From Prorocentrum cordatum (lineage: Eukaryota > Sar > Dinophyceae > Prorocentrales > Prorocentraceae): a stretch of DNA of 64,000 nucleotides. The number at the start of each line of letters is the position of its first letter. Within the stretch, counting starts at the first letter, position 1. The stretch is from NCBI GenBank assembly GCA_963575745.1, contig CAUYUJ010010369.1, positions 388,903 to 452,902 of the forward strand, read 5' to 3'. The translations under genes and the position numbers were made by a program. The notes beneath the pieces were generated by a model. That model was not told the origin of the DNA. It ran no database searches and saw nothing but the letters and a program-made list of their open reading frames with translations. Positions 9,213 through 19,762 of this stretch are shown in pieces.

Positions 9213-9708
9213 CCGAGGGGCGCAGGAGGCGCCCGGTGCACCACACCCGCTCACTCTGGCAAGCCGAGGCGAGCACACCGGGGGCGTCCAGGGTGCCAGG
9301 GACTTTGCGCACGTCTCCGTGCGCTCTTCGCGCACCGTGGAGCCGGCCTGCGGGACGGACGTCTGGCCGCCGCTCCTCCTTTCCCACTCGAAGACACACA
9401 CAACACATCGATGGCCCTCTCCTGGGGCGAGTCCCAACCAGGATTCGAGGGGGTGCCAGCCATGGCGACGAGGGTCCTTCAGGAGGCCCAGAGGGACACA
9501 TACAATACAGACATCCCACCAGCCCTTTAGGGCGCGAGTGGTCTATGGAGTTTCCTCGTCCAACTACCTTTCTCCACCCCCTGCCCCCTCCCCTGGACCT
9601 TGATGGGGCGGGGTCGCGGGTCGTTGGAGCGTCCAAGAATGCCTCAGCGAGAAGGCACACATCAGTTATTTTCCCAAGGCCTCCTGGGGGGGGGCTAATT
9701 GAGCACAC
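9213..9708. other. No recognised feature
   Basis: Mixed GC-rich sequence between F3 copy 2 and a CCAAGA block. No homologous protein segment or RNA gene was recognised. Confidence 0.3.
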
Positions 9709-9976
9709 CCCCCATCTTTAATCGAACACCCCCAAGATGGACCCAAGATAGTCCCCAAGGCTCCCGAGGACCCCAACAGGTATCCAGGAGGCCCCGAGAA
9801 ACCCCAAGAAGCCCCCAAGAGGCTCCCAAGGGACCCCCAAGAGGCCCCAAGAGGCTCCCCCGAGGCACCCGAACAGGCCCTGGGACCGCCAAGATGCCCA
9901 AAGGCGTCCCAAAACCACAAGAAGGTCTCAAGAGGCATCCAAAGAGACCCCGAGGGCCATCCAAGAGGCCTCTGAT
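9709..9976. repeat. CCAAGA-type repeat block
   Basis: Units CCCCAAGA(A/G)GC and GGCCCCAAGAGGC in plus orientation, adjoining a TCC array at the right. Confidence 0.75.
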
Positions 9977-10020
9977 CTCCTCCTCCTCCTCCTCCTCCTC
10001 CTCTCCTCCCTCCTTCCTCC
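9977..10020. repeat. (TCC)n microsatellite, left flank of dispersed repeat
   Basis: TCC array that resumes as TCCTCCCTCC at 10780, immediately past the inserted repeat element (10021-10775). Confidence 0.9.
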
Positions 10021-10775
10021 ACAATTACTCAATATGAAAATACTCTCCCTCTTCCCCTGATGGCGTCCGGGTGATGGCCGCGCATTCTCCGCGTACTGTT
10101 TTTTACACACAGGGTGCCCGCGAAATCCCGGGAAACGACTCTCGCTGAGGCGCCGGCGTCATTTTCGGGCCGAACGCCCCCCGCGTACGGTTTTTTTACA
10201 CACAGGATTCCTGGGAAACGGGTTTTCGCCTGCGTTTTTTGTTTTAATGATGCTCTCGCTGAGGCGCCGGCCTCATTTCTGCTCCCGAATCGTTCCGAAT
10301 CGTGCTCCCGCTGCAGCGTGGGCCTCATTTTCGGATCGGTGTTTGGCCTCCGTCGTTCAGGATGGCGTTCTCGCCCCAGCGCGGGCCTCTTTCTCGCGCG
10401 CCCATCCGCCCGCCACCACCGCGCCGCACCACCACCACCACCACCACCACCACCACCACCACCACCACCACCACCACCACCACCACAACCACCACCAGCA
10501 CCAGCACCACCACCAGCACGAGCACCAGCACCAGCACCAGCACCAGCACCAGCACCAGCACCAGCACCAGCACCAGCACCAGCACCAGCACCAGCACCAC
10601 CACAACCACGCACACACGCACGCACGCACGCACGCACGTGCACCACCACCCACTACGCACGCGCGCGCGGAGCCACAGGTCCGCTACGACACGCGTCCGC
10701 GGATAGAGAAAATCAGCGCCATGGTAAGGGATGGGAGGGAGGGGTAGGACGTCAGATATGACGCGAGCGCACCTA
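10021..10775. repeat. Dispersed repeat D1, copy 1
   Basis: A unit running from ACAATTACTCAATATGAA to GCGCACCTAGCTTG, nearly identical to 29091-29655 outside its CAC tract. In order it contains a GTACTGTTTTTTACACA motif; a segment of about 105 bp carrying TCTCGCTGAGGCGCCGGC that is duplicated here but single in copy 2; a (CAC)n / CACCAGn array (10425-10600); CACGCACG repeats; and a conserved tail with GATAGAGAAAATCAGCGCCA. It is non-coding. Both flanks are TCC-rich, which suggests insertion into a microsatellite. Confidence 0.88.
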
Positions 10776-11735
10776 GCTTGTCCTCCCTCCCCCTCCCTCT
10801 CCCCTTCCCTCTCCCCTCCCACCCTCCCCTCACCCTCCCCCTCCCCCCTCCCCCCGCTCTCGCCAGCCCCCCCCTCCCCCCCCTCCCCCCGCCCTCCTCC
10901 TCCTCCTCCTCCTCCTCCTCCTCCTCCTCCTACGCCTCTCCTCCTCCTCCGCCGGGCCTCCTCACCTCCGTCCTCCTCCTCCTCCTCTCAAACTCGCTCC
11001 CCCTCCGCTCCTCCCGCGCCCCCGCCATCAAGCTCCTCCTCAGCTCCATATCTCCTCCTCCTCCCACGCCTCCTCCTCCCTCCTCCCGCTCCCTCAAAAA
11101 ACTCACGTTGCTCGGCTTCCTCCTCCTCCTCCGTCCTCCCTCCTCCTCCTCCTCTACCTCTCCTCCTCCTCCCTACCCTCCTCCTCCTCGGCTCCCCTAC
11201 CTCGCTCCTCCTCCTCCTCCTCCTCCTCCTCCTCCTCTCCTAACCTCCCTCTTCCATCGCCTGCCTCCTTCCTACCTCCTCCTCCTCTGTCCTCCCTCCT
11301 CCCTCCTCTTAGGGGGCTGCTCTTTCTTCCCTCTCCTCCTCTCCTCCTCCCCTCTCCTCCTCTCCTCCTCCTCTCCTCCTCCGGGTTCCTCCTCCTCCTC
11401 CTCCTCCTTCCTCCCTCCTCCTCCTCCTCCTCCCTCTCCTCCCCTCCTCCTCCTCCTCCTCCTCCTCCCTCCTCCTCCTCCTCCTCCTCCTCCTCCTCCT
11501 CCTCCTCCTCCTCTCCTCCTGCCCTTCCCCCCTCCTCCTCCTCCTCCTCCCTCTCCCCTCCCCCCCCCCCCCCTCCTCCTGTCCTCCTCCTCCTCCTCCT
11601 CCTCCTCCTTCCTCCTCCTCCTCCTCCTCCTCCTCTTCCTGGCTCCTCCCTCTCCTCCTCCTCCTCCTCCTCTCCTCCTCCTCCTCCTCCTCCTCCTCCT
11701 CCTCCTCCTCCTCCTCCTCCCCCTCATCCTCTACC
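10776..11735. repeat. Long (TCC)n/CCTCC polypyrimidine array
   Basis: Nearly 1 kb of C/T on the plus strand: TCC trinucleotides with CCCTCC and CTCCTCC variants and occasional short interruptions (AAAAAACTCACGTTGCTCGG near 11095). The open frames of up to 331 codons across it are low-complexity artefacts. Confidence 0.95.
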
Positions 11736-12069
11736 TTCCATCCTCCCCCGCTTCGGTAGAGGGAAGCACTTAGTGAACACCACCCCTGCCCCCCAAACTC
11801 AAGGTTGACACGCGCGGGGGAGACTGCGGTCGAGGTGCAACTCATCAGACCCACCACCAACTTTGAACATTGGGGGGAGGGGGAGGCGTTCACAGATGAA
11901 TGTGGCATGAGTGTTCGCTATTTTTTTTTCCGAGGCCTGTTGGGGTATGACTGCTTACCCTCCCACTGCATGCTCCTCCATATACCTGATCAGGGCAGCT
12001 CGCCTGGGCATCGTTTCTGGATGGGCTGGTGGAGTTACGCGAAGTGTCCAGAATAGGAGAGACGGGGAA
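11736..12069. other. No recognised feature
   Basis: Unique-looking sequence between the polypyrimidine array and the 3' end of the retroelement. No gene was recognised. Confidence 0.3.
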
Positions 12070-12177
12070 GGATGAGGGCAAGAGGAGAAGAGGAGGAGAG
12101 GGGGATGGGGGACAAGAGAGGAGGAGGGGAGAGAGTGACAAGAGAGGAGGAGGAGGGGGAGGAAGAGGAGGAGGAGG
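12070..12177. repeat. GGA-rich microsatellite
   Basis: Imperfect GGA/GAGG purine tract adjacent to the tail of the retroelement. Confidence 0.8.
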
Positions 12178-12245
12178 TAAGATAAGATAAGACGAGGGCG
12201 GGCGGCGTCCAAGATACCGACCGCTGGGATAAAAACGGAGACACA

Positions 12246-14720
12246 TTAAACCAAATCCCCCTCCACCCCCGCGCCCCGGCGGGCGGCCTCCTGCTCCCAG
12301 AACGGGAGCGAGTCCACCGTGAGGCCGTAGCGGGCGAGGAGAGGGCCCCGCCCCATGGGCACCTGCCATGGCGGTCCCCTGGGGAAAACGGCTCGGGCGG
12401 CAGGCGCCGTCACCCGCGCCTGGGGACGGTCCAGGATCGCCCTAGCCAAGTTCAGGAGATCACCTGGGACGGGGCGCTCGAGACAGCTAACACTCCAGCC
12501 TTTGTACTTATTCAGCCACCTGGGAAAGAGACCCGCGAGCAAACGTGAACGCTGCTGCTTGAGCCCCTTCCCCGCACTGTGACCATGACACTCTCGAACG
12601 GCAAGCTCCCTGACCCCGCCCCACGCGTAAGCACCACACGAGATACAACACACAATACGCGGGGCGGAGACAACGGAAACTCCCGTCTGATCGAAAACAT
12701 GGCAGACTCGCAAGTTATGCTGAGACAGCCTCATCAGAATTGCAAGCTCGGGATCGCACGGCCCCGAATGGGCAATGGCGGACAACACTGCCCTGAAACG
12801 CACAGACACGGGGGGGATGGGGCGCTCAAGGGTGCGGCCCTGGCGAGGTCCTGAACCAGGCACCAAGCGCTTATCAGGCAGGCCCTCCGAGTCCGCCCAC
12901 CCCCGCTCCCGCATCAGAATCCCCTGCCGCCCAGCCCACTGGCCCAACTCCCGCCCCAGGAGACTTAGACCAGCGATTTCACGGGCGGCCTGATCGACCG
13001 AAGGGTGCATACCTGCCCCTCGCTTCGAGAGGGCGTCGGCAATGGCGTTAGCCTTACGCTCCCAACGAGTGGTGACCCCTCTCTCCATGTCCGCCTCCGC
13101 GCAGTGGGCCTTCGTTTTGTGGACGACCAGCCCATCCTCGAAGGCCGCATGCACAGAGGTCCACATGTGAGCCTGGCCACAACGGGCACTCGTGGAGCGA
13201 ACTCTCGACCGCGCACAGGAAATCGTAGCTGCACAATCGGTCCACACTCCCTCGGGGTTAATAGCGATCTGGCCGAGCATCCGATACGCATAATCCTCGC
13301 CATCCTTGGCGAGCTGGAGAGGAGCAACATCCCAAGGGACGGGGCCGAAAGCTCCAGCGATCATGGCACCAGTGTCGTCGACCGAGATCACCGCCCACCC
13401 TGCTCTTCTTAGGAGCGGGTCCGAGGGGAAAATGGCAGAGCCATCGGTAAACAGTTTGCCAGACAACAGGCCGTCCTCGGGCCTTCGAATCCAGAAGACC
13501 TGGCACCTTTCGGACCTGAGGGGCGGGGGAACCAGCTCCCTGGGAGAAGGGAAATTGCCCGAAGCAAAAAACTCCACAGGGTCACCAAGCCGCCGAATTA
13601 GCTTGACTGCTTCTAACGCTTCATCCGATAAGAAATGAGAGCGATCAGCAGCCCAAGCTTCACAAACAAATCTTCGGTGGAACGTGGTCCCTGGGGCCCC
13701 CATGCAAAGCCTGCAAAGGTTGCACGACACCAATCCATGCCGCTGCAGACGGTCCTGGGTCCAGTGAGTTCCCGAGACCGCGGCCCTAAGAGAATTCTTA
13801 TGGGTCTTGTCCCAGGAATCACTTTTCCTGGCAAACAAAGAGTCCAGCGGCTGCCAAAACACAGGGCGGCACCACGACGACGAACCCACACGAGCCTCGA
13901 GGGCACGAAAATCCGACATCTCTCTGGCAGCCTGCTGGGCGAGAGTGGCAACCACCGACGGCGAGAGCCTGAGCAAGTCAATCTGCTCGCCCGTCGAGAG
14001 AACAATGGGGCGCGCTGATCTCGCTTCCCATCCCAGATCCCCACAAGCAATCACAAAGACGTGCGCAGGGGACGTCGCCCTCGACCACGGGCGACTGGTG
14101 GTGGCAAGTGAGCGAACAGCGTCCTCGAAAACTGCCTGCAGGATCGTTAAGCTGGGGGGTCCATCCCAGACAGCCCGAGCCCATTCAAAAACTACCTGCT
14201 TGAAATACAAAGGAATGGGGTCCCTGGTTTTACCCTGCTTGAAAGTGCGGAGTTTCAAACCCATAGACGCCCCCTTCTTAGCAGGAGCCAGCGACAGGAG
14301 GGCCTGAGTGCGGATCCTGTTTAACTGCGACCACGGAAGCCCTCTCACCGAGGCCCCCCACAACGCAGAGGCCTGGGGACCCGCTCTCTGGATGTGCCCC
14401 ACATAGGCCCCTGCGCGCCTCAGAGAGCGGAGGCGCGTCGACCTACGCAAGCAAGTCCTAACTCTGGTGGAGGCAATGGGGGCCAACCTAGCAGAGCTCA
14501 CCTGCCAATCCGTCCCCAGACTCCGAATCACCGCCTTTTTCCTGAATGGCGCCTTCCACGCACTGGCCAGGCCCTCGGCGACCCCTTTCGACGATGCAAG
14601 GACCTGTGATTTTTGCTCCGACAGCACCAGACGCAGGCTGCGCAAGCCATCGATCAGCTTGCTCCCGACGCCGCCCAAACTCCCTGACGACGTGGAGGCT
14701 CGTGCCGACGGACTGCACAC
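12246..14720 (-). pseudogene. Retrotransposon segment: RT thumb/connection, RNase H and C-terminal zinc motif
   Basis: An open frame of 824 codons continuing the reverse transcriptase after a frameshift near 14670. The RNase H domain shows its four acidic sites: LFTDGSA near 13440 (first Asp), AKDGEDYAYRM near 13300 (Glu), VWTDCA near 13235 (Asp) and ANAIADALS near 13030 (last Asp), with HKTKAH between the last two. Close to the C-terminus (about 12578-12658) lies CCISCGAY...LAVRECHGHS, a Cys/His cluster likely to bind zinc. It ends with a TAA stop at 12246-12248. As a family, RNase H removes the RNA strand during retrotransposition. It is listed as a pseudogene because it depends on frames that are broken upstream. 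Confidence 0.85.
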
Positions 14721-15627
14721 TGATGTCGTCTATCACATTCCTCACCATCGCCGTCGGGTGCTCGCTCTCGACCTTGGTGAGCAGGCGGAACAGGAGGACT
14801 CTCGTCAGGCACGTCGCGAGCGAACAGCCCGCCAGCACCGTGCCTGAGGCGTGGAAGACCACGGAGACGCAGCCATTGAAGGACACCGCGCGGGGCCCCG
14901 AGTAGAGCGAGCAAGCCGCTCTACAGAGCCTGGACGGGAACTTCACAGCCTCCGCCTCTGCTACCAAAACCGCATGACATATACGCTCGTAAAACTTGTC
15001 CAGGTCCGCGGCCAGAGTGGCTGACTGCATGCCCCTGCTGCGCGCGAAGTGCGCCATAGTCTGGTGCACCCAGCCCGCTCTGTCACATTCTCGATCTCGC
15101 ACGCCCCAGAAGACTCCAGCCGCGTGCTGGTCCTCCCAAAGCTTGACCTCCTCTCGCCGCACCTTGCCCCAGACCCGCAGGATGGAGCATATGAGGGCGA
15201 TCGGCCTGACTCCCGAGCCGTCAGGCTTGCCCAAGAAGACCATCAACGTCGGCCATCTGTCCGATAGCTGCGGGTCGGCCTCCCGCAGCACCATGAGGTC
15301 CACGAGCCTCTCCATGAAGTCGTCGTCGAGCAGGTCAAAGGAGCGCGGGTTCACGCAGTCCGCCCCACAGCCCACCTGGTGAGGAAAGGAGCGGCATGCC
15401 GCACGAACACGCTCAGCGGACGGCCTGACCAGCTCATCGCCCTGCGCAACTGCTGCCTGGATCTGTGAGATGCTCTCCTTGGCGTCCCCCCAGTACTGCA
15501 TCCACTCCGCGTGCATTGCTTGCACGGCAGCGTCCCCTTGCAGCGCCCAGCCCTCTGGAGCCACGGGCCCCTTCACCTGCGGCAGGTCCTTCAGATACCT
15601 GTGCGCACGGCGGCCACCCGCCTTCAC
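14488..15627 (-). pseudogene. Retrotransposon segment: reverse transcriptase core
   Basis: A 379-codon frame carrying the RT palm. Around residues 128-160 is VFLGKPDGSGVRPIALICS (the K-P...RPI motif 1/2 region). Motif A is ATLAADLDKFYERI (Asp208 and Asp210). Motif B is SGTVLAGCSLAT (261-272). Motif C is NVIDDISV with the catalytic Asp pair at 300-301; it reads IDD rather than the commoner ADD. The first residue shown is not a true start: the frame is joined to the endonuclease frame by an indel near 15640, and it leaves for the 12246-14720 frame near 14670. Catalytic residues are intact, so loss of function comes from the frameshifts only. Confidence 0.9.
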
Positions 15628-17440
15628 CGCAGACTGGGCCCACTCTCCACTCCTGCAGCTGCTCCTTCGCCGCCACCTGGGACGCCTCCAGCGCAGCTTG
15701 GTGAACGTTGGTAGCCAAGGAGACTAGATCCTCCCCACCTGCTACAACAGCGCTGCGTAGTGGGTGCAGGTCGAGATCAACGGACTTGACCCCCGTCAGC
15801 GTCGACAGGTCGAGGTGGTCCAGTTCATCCAACAGGCGTAGACGGGTATCGTCACGTACTCGTGCCTTGCGACCCTGAAGCCTTCCGACCTGGCCCCTGA
15901 GACGCCCCCCTGGTTTAAGGCCTCGGCCACCTTCACGGCCCAGAGGGTCTGCAGGAGCCAGGTCTGTCGACGAGTGGACCTCTGCTCCAGCCGAATGGTC
16001 CTCGAATGCAGGCACAGGCCTCCTCCGCCCAAGGGGGCAGTCCGCGAGGTTCCACTCAGCCTTCACCGCCGAGCCCACCTGGGATGGCATCCGAGAGCAA
16101 GAAGACGCCGAAATCGACTGACAGGCCGCAGCAGGAGCCAGCGGCGTCGGCCCCGAGCGCGGCGACGTGTAGTCTGGCAGGACAAAGCCCATGGATCCCA
16201 AGGAAGTCGTCGCACCCTCGATGCTGAGCCCTTCGGCACTGGGAGCAGAAGCGCCACCTGAACATACCGAGGTCGGCTGCCCAGCTTCCTCATCGCTAGC
16301 GCCCACGGTGCCGTCCTGGAGCGCCTGGAACCTGGAAAGAATAGCATCAAGCGACCTCCATGCTCGCATCTGGGCCCCTCTGCCAGACAGCTCAGCCTTT
16401 TCTACGGAAGCGGAGAGGGGTACCTGCCGACGCTCGAACCCGTCAGCTCTGCCAACAAAGCCTCTCTGCCCTGCTCCAACTATGTCGAACTGGTTGCATA
16501 GCTCCAGCTCCATGTTGCTCAGCCACTGGCACCACGCCTCCTCCAGCTGAACCCCTGCGAGCACCCCTGCAGGCCAGGACCAGCTGTGCACGGCAGGCTC
16601 CCGCAACGGCCCCGTCCGTAGGGCAGTGGGGAAGGGCTTCCATGTCCTGCGAACGTGGATCGGGATGTTCAGCGTGGGGCCCTTGAGCTGCATGGCAACC
16701 GCGACGTGCGGCGATGAGGGGGTGCCGTAAATCGTGCGTACATCACCGACAAAGTTGGCCAACCCCTGACTCACAATATAGTAATCAATCGTGGACCCCG
16801 ATTTGGCAGCGAAGCAAGTCGGGCCACTTGGGGCCACGATCGTGCCTTTCAGAAGCTCTACCCACTTGCACAACTTAAGATCATCTGGCGGCAAGTTGAA
16901 GTCCCCTGCCAGTACCCACGGAGACCTGGACCTACGCAGAAAAACTCCCAAGTCCTCCAGCATGTCCCAAGTGAACACCTTGTCGGACGCGTCCACGAAC
17001 CCGTAGATCGAGCCCAGCAGCAGACCGTGGGGAAAGGCCATGTTGGCCCGAATCAGCTTCAGCCTCGAGAAATACCCAGCCTGGACGCCAACATGCTTGA
17101 GGCTCAACCCTGCGAAAGCGATGTGTGACGCCACAGCCGTCAGCACTCCCCCTGAGGATTCCGTGGCAAGGGGCCCCGTGGGCTTCGCCCTGCCGAACGC
17201 CCCGTGATAGCCACGAGCTCGGAGCCAACCTGCCGCGCTACGAACTTTGGTAAGATCTTTCAAACGATGTTCCTGACAAAAACATACATGTGGCCGGGCG
17301 TCACCTCCCCAACTTTTCTGCCAGTCCAAGCAGCCCTGGAACGAGCTCCAGGCGCTCGCGTTGACCGTCCACAGCCTCCACCGTTGCTGCACGCGCTGTG
17401 GCCTGGCCGCCTGGCTAAAGCCCCTGCCTGCGCCGCTTGA
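15434..17440 (-). pseudogene. Retrotransposon segment: AP-type endonuclease and linker
   Basis: This frame holds the exonuclease-endonuclease-phosphatase fold used by LINEs to nick DNA. Visible motifs are TVNASAW near 17385 (catalytic Asn region), VCFCQEHR near 17280 (catalytic Glu), GSIYGFVDA near 17000, AGDFNLPPD near 16900 (Asp/Asn pair), STIDYYIVS near 16785 (Asp) and SSPHVAVAM near 16710, where SPH stands for the usual SDH, so the penultimate catalytic Asp looks replaced. Downstream is a linker of about 1 kb without known domains up to the frameshift near 15640. It is continuous on the minus strand with the zinc-finger frame at 18200-18616, interrupted by the coiled-coil frame. Confidence 0.85.
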
Positions 17441-18227
17441 CCCCGAGGGCCTCCTGAGCGTGCAGCAGCAGCCGCTTGGCGTCTGCCTGGGCTTCAGCAC
17501 CTTCAGCAGCTCGCAGTGCTTCGGCAGCAGCTCGAAACGCTTCCGCTCGAGCCTCGAAGTCATCCCCATTGAGCTGTTCCATGTCGATATCGTCGTCCCC
17601 TGCTGCCACATCGCCCCCAGGAGGTTCAGTAGCAGCATCAGGAGCATGGTCAATCCCCCCATGCGAGGGCCGCCCGATCTTCGCGAGGATGGTCGGCTTG
17701 AGTATCTCCCACTTGTCCGACCCGAGGAAGGCCTGCACTTCAGGATCCTGCGTCTCCTCAGGCTTAATCTCCAGCTTGAAGGTGACCGTCGGCTTCGGCT
17801 CCCCGTCAGACTGAGCAATGAGAGCAGCCGTCCGCTTGTACTCGGCATCGAGCTTGTCCACCTCGAGCTTCTTCGCCTCAAGCTGCAGCCTGCGCTCGTC
17901 GATCGTCTCATGCAGCTTCTGCAGCTGCGCGGACTTCTCAACGATCTCGGCCTCCAATTTTGCACGGGCCAGGCGGGCCTTGTGCAAATCCTGGGCCGTC
18001 CTGCGATGAGCGATCGCGGGAGTGCGCAGCGCCTTCTGCTGCTCCCGTATGCTCTTGATCTTCTCAATCGTCGCGGCACGAATGGGGTCATCATCGGGCC
18101 CAGGCAAACTCTTGAGCACCGACTCGTATTGCCCCAGCTGCGCCGTGAGCTTCTCTCGCTTGACCTTCTCGTCATCAGACTCGAGCAGGGGGCCATGTCC
18201 GACGACGCATTCTTTGCCTGGGCCCAC
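17415..18227 (-). pseudogene. Retrotransposon segment: coiled-coil region
   Basis: A 270-codon frame rich in Lys/Glu/Ala/Leu heptads (for example KLEAEIVEKSAQLQKLHETI and RAEAFRAAAEALRAAEGAEA) and therefore predicted to form long coiled coils, as in LINE ORF1-type proteins that multimerise on RNA. It ends at a TAG at 17415, just where the endonuclease starts in another frame. This could be a genuine ORF1/ORF2 boundary or a frameshift; the zinc-finger part upstream is in the endonuclease frame. No RNA-recognition motif is evident. Confidence 0.7.
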
Positions 18228-18616
18228 GGAGCCTCGGTCGGGCTGGCAGGTGGCGGCGGCTCCCCCTTACCACAGAACGACCTGATGAGCTTCTCCATCT
18301 CCGCGAGCCTTTTGCTGGTGTCATCTTTGCCTTTGCTCTTCGGTAATGGCGCCCCCGACTGACCAGGTGGCAAGGCCGCAACTGCCGCCTTGTGGGCCTT
18401 CCAAGCCTCGTTCCTGATCCGAAGCGGCGCCTCGTTCCCGCACTGACAACGAATACGCGATGCCCAGTTCGCCGCCGCTGAGCATCTGCCACACGCCCAA
18501 AAGGGCCGCCGCGGCCCACGGAGCACCGTGGGAGCGGGCGGCGGTTCGGGCGCCATTGCTGCACCTTCCTCGTTGTGAATCTCTTCGCTCTCTGGGAGCG
18601 ACGCACAGTCAGCCAA
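18200..18616 (-). pseudogene. Retrotransposon segment: N-terminal RanBP2-like zinc finger
   Basis: The frame contains PFWACGRCSAAANWASRIRC followed by QCGNE. This is W-x-C-x2-C-x4-N-x6-C-x-C, close to the RanBP2-type zinc finger (W-x-C-x2-C-x3-N-x6-C-x2-C). The segment then becomes Pro/Ala-rich and Lys-rich (PLPKSKGKDD) and meets the coiled-coil frame at about 18200. The first ATG in frame is at 18556; the frame is open from about 18690, so the true start is uncertain. Confidence 0.75.
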
Positions 18617-18688
18617 GTTGACTCGCTGCAGCGGCGCCGTTCTGAAGACAGCTGCAGCAAGCCCAAAACACCTGGGCCAGAACGGCTA

Positions 18689-18770
18689 AGAGGAGGAGGA
18701 GGAGGAGGAGGAGGAGGAGGAGGAGGAGGAGGAGGAGGAGGGGGAGGGGGAGGAGGAGGAGGAGGACCAG
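18689..18770. repeat. (GGA)n microsatellite at retroelement 5' side
   Basis: GGA array next to the 5' coding limit of the retrotransposon. A GGA-rich tract also lies at its 3' side (12070-12177), so the element may have inserted in a GGA/TCC array. Confidence 0.9.
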
Positions 18771-19264
18771 TGTAATCCGAAGACCCATCAACGATATTGC
18801 AAAAATCCCTCCCTCCAAGTGCCCTGTTCATGTCCCTATATCGATTCGTTTTCACGGAGGGAAATGCCCCGTTGGAAGACAACCATCTGAAAATCCTGAA
18901 CCGTGCCAGAAAACCAATGCTGGGACTTCAGCGCCGCGAATCAACGTTACTAATGCGTCCCGACGATCCCGAATCGGGTAAGAACACGAGGACTTCAACA
19001 CCGCGAATCAACGCAACTATTTCGCCCTGGCAATCCCACATCGTGCCAAACAACCATTTTTGGGACGTCATCCATAAGAATCCGTGCGCGGCGCGGCGCT
19101 GAAGCGAGATCAACTTTTCGAAAAGATACCCGCCCTCCACCCGTGAAACGTTGGCAAGCTTCTAAGACGAATGTGTGCGGCACTACAGCGAGAACCGCAT
19201 CTTGAAAACCGCCCACCCTCTGTCAGTGAAACGGCTGCAGCGATTCAAAACAAATGCGCGCGAC
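18771..19264. other. Unique sequence with a weak two-fold repeat
   Basis: Two loosely related stretches share CCGTGCCA/TCGTGCCA, GGACTTCA, CCGCGAATCAACG and GGGAC. No gene is recognised. Confidence 0.35.
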
Positions 19265-19438
19265 GCTAATAGGGGGCCGCATGCGAACCCTACCCCTAAT
19301 TACCCCCCACGACTTCTGAGGGGGGGAGGGTGGGGCTCACTTTCCCTCGGGAGCTCCCGAGCGCAGTGAACCCCGCCCTCCCCCTCAGAAATCGTGGGGG
19401 GTTGGGGGTAGGGTTCGCATGTGGCCCCCCCTAGCTAA
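19265..19438. mobile_element. Foldback MITE-like element F6 with 5-bp target duplication
   Basis: The element spans 19270-19433 and starts TAGGGGGCC and ends GGCCCCCCCTA. Its arms are about 60 bp of near-perfect inverted repeat; the left contains GCATGCGAACCCTACCCC and the right GGGGGTAGGGTTCGCATG. They are separated by a loop of about 35 bp containing CGGGAGCTCCCG. Directly outside both ends is GCTAA (19265-19269 and 19434-19438), a perfect direct repeat consistent with a 5-bp target-site duplication. No protein is encoded. Confidence 0.87.
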
Positions 19439-19625
19439 GGCGAAGGCCACACGCTGAGGACGGCGCGCCCTCCCAACCCGTGCAGCCGCTGCCGCCGACT
19501 TTGACAGCGAGCGTGCGCGCGGCGCGAAAGGCGAGGAAGCCGCGTGCTGACAGCGGCCCGGGCCTCCCTCCGTGGAGCTGTGGCCGACTCTCTGCGCCCG
19601 AGGCTCATAAATAACGAGAAGCCTC
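19439..19625. other. GC-rich spacer
   Basis: No feature recognised between the foldback element and the GGA array. Confidence 0.3.
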
Positions 19626-19762
19626 AGGAGGAGGAGGAGGAGGAGGAGGAGGAGGAGGAGAAGGAGGGAGGAGGAGGAGGAGGAGGAGGAGGAGGAGGAG
19701 GAGGAGAACTATCATGAGGAGGAGGAGGAGGAGGAGCAGGAGGAGGAGGAGGAGGAGGAGGA
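19626..19762. repeat. (GGA)n microsatellite
   Basis: Polypurine array with interruptions near 19660 and 19712 (ACTATCATGA). The flanks share an imperfect repeat: CGAGGCTCATAAATAACGAGAAGCC on the left and CGAGGATCATTGATAGTGAGAAGTC on the right. Confidence 0.92.

Larger units (their letters stand above)
12178..18690 (-). mobile_element. Non-LTR (LINE-type) retrotransposon, frameshifted copy
   Basis: On the minus strand the coding order is RanBP2-like zinc finger, coiled coil, AP-type endonuclease, reverse transcriptase, RNase H and C-terminal Cys cluster. This is the architecture of an autonomous LINE-type retroelement that nicks target DNA and reverse-transcribes its RNA in place. The coding frame changes at about 18200, 15640 and 14670 (and between coiled coil and endonuclease at about 17430), but almost no in-frame stop is present. 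That points to a fairly recent copy damaged by small indels, or to assembly errors. The 3' side ends, just past the stop, in short TCTTA repeats (12178-12193, plus-strand TAAGA), a possible microsatellite tail. No target-site duplication was identified and the 5' end is uncertain. Confidence 0.88.

Noticed and set aside
10425-10600. Poly-His frames that could suggest a metal-binding protein
   Set aside because: Translation of a CAC/CAG microsatellite within the non-coding repeat D1, present again with a different length at 29396.
5152-10775. D1 as a TIR transposon
   Set aside because: Its two ends (ACAATTAC and CCTAGCTTG) are not inverted repeats of each other, so it was listed only as a dispersed repeat.
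10776-11735. Long Pro/Ser/Leu-rich open frames (up to 331 codons)
   Set aside because: They arise from TCC trinucleotide repetition, which lacks stops in every frame on one strand; the sequence has no complexity beyond the repeat.
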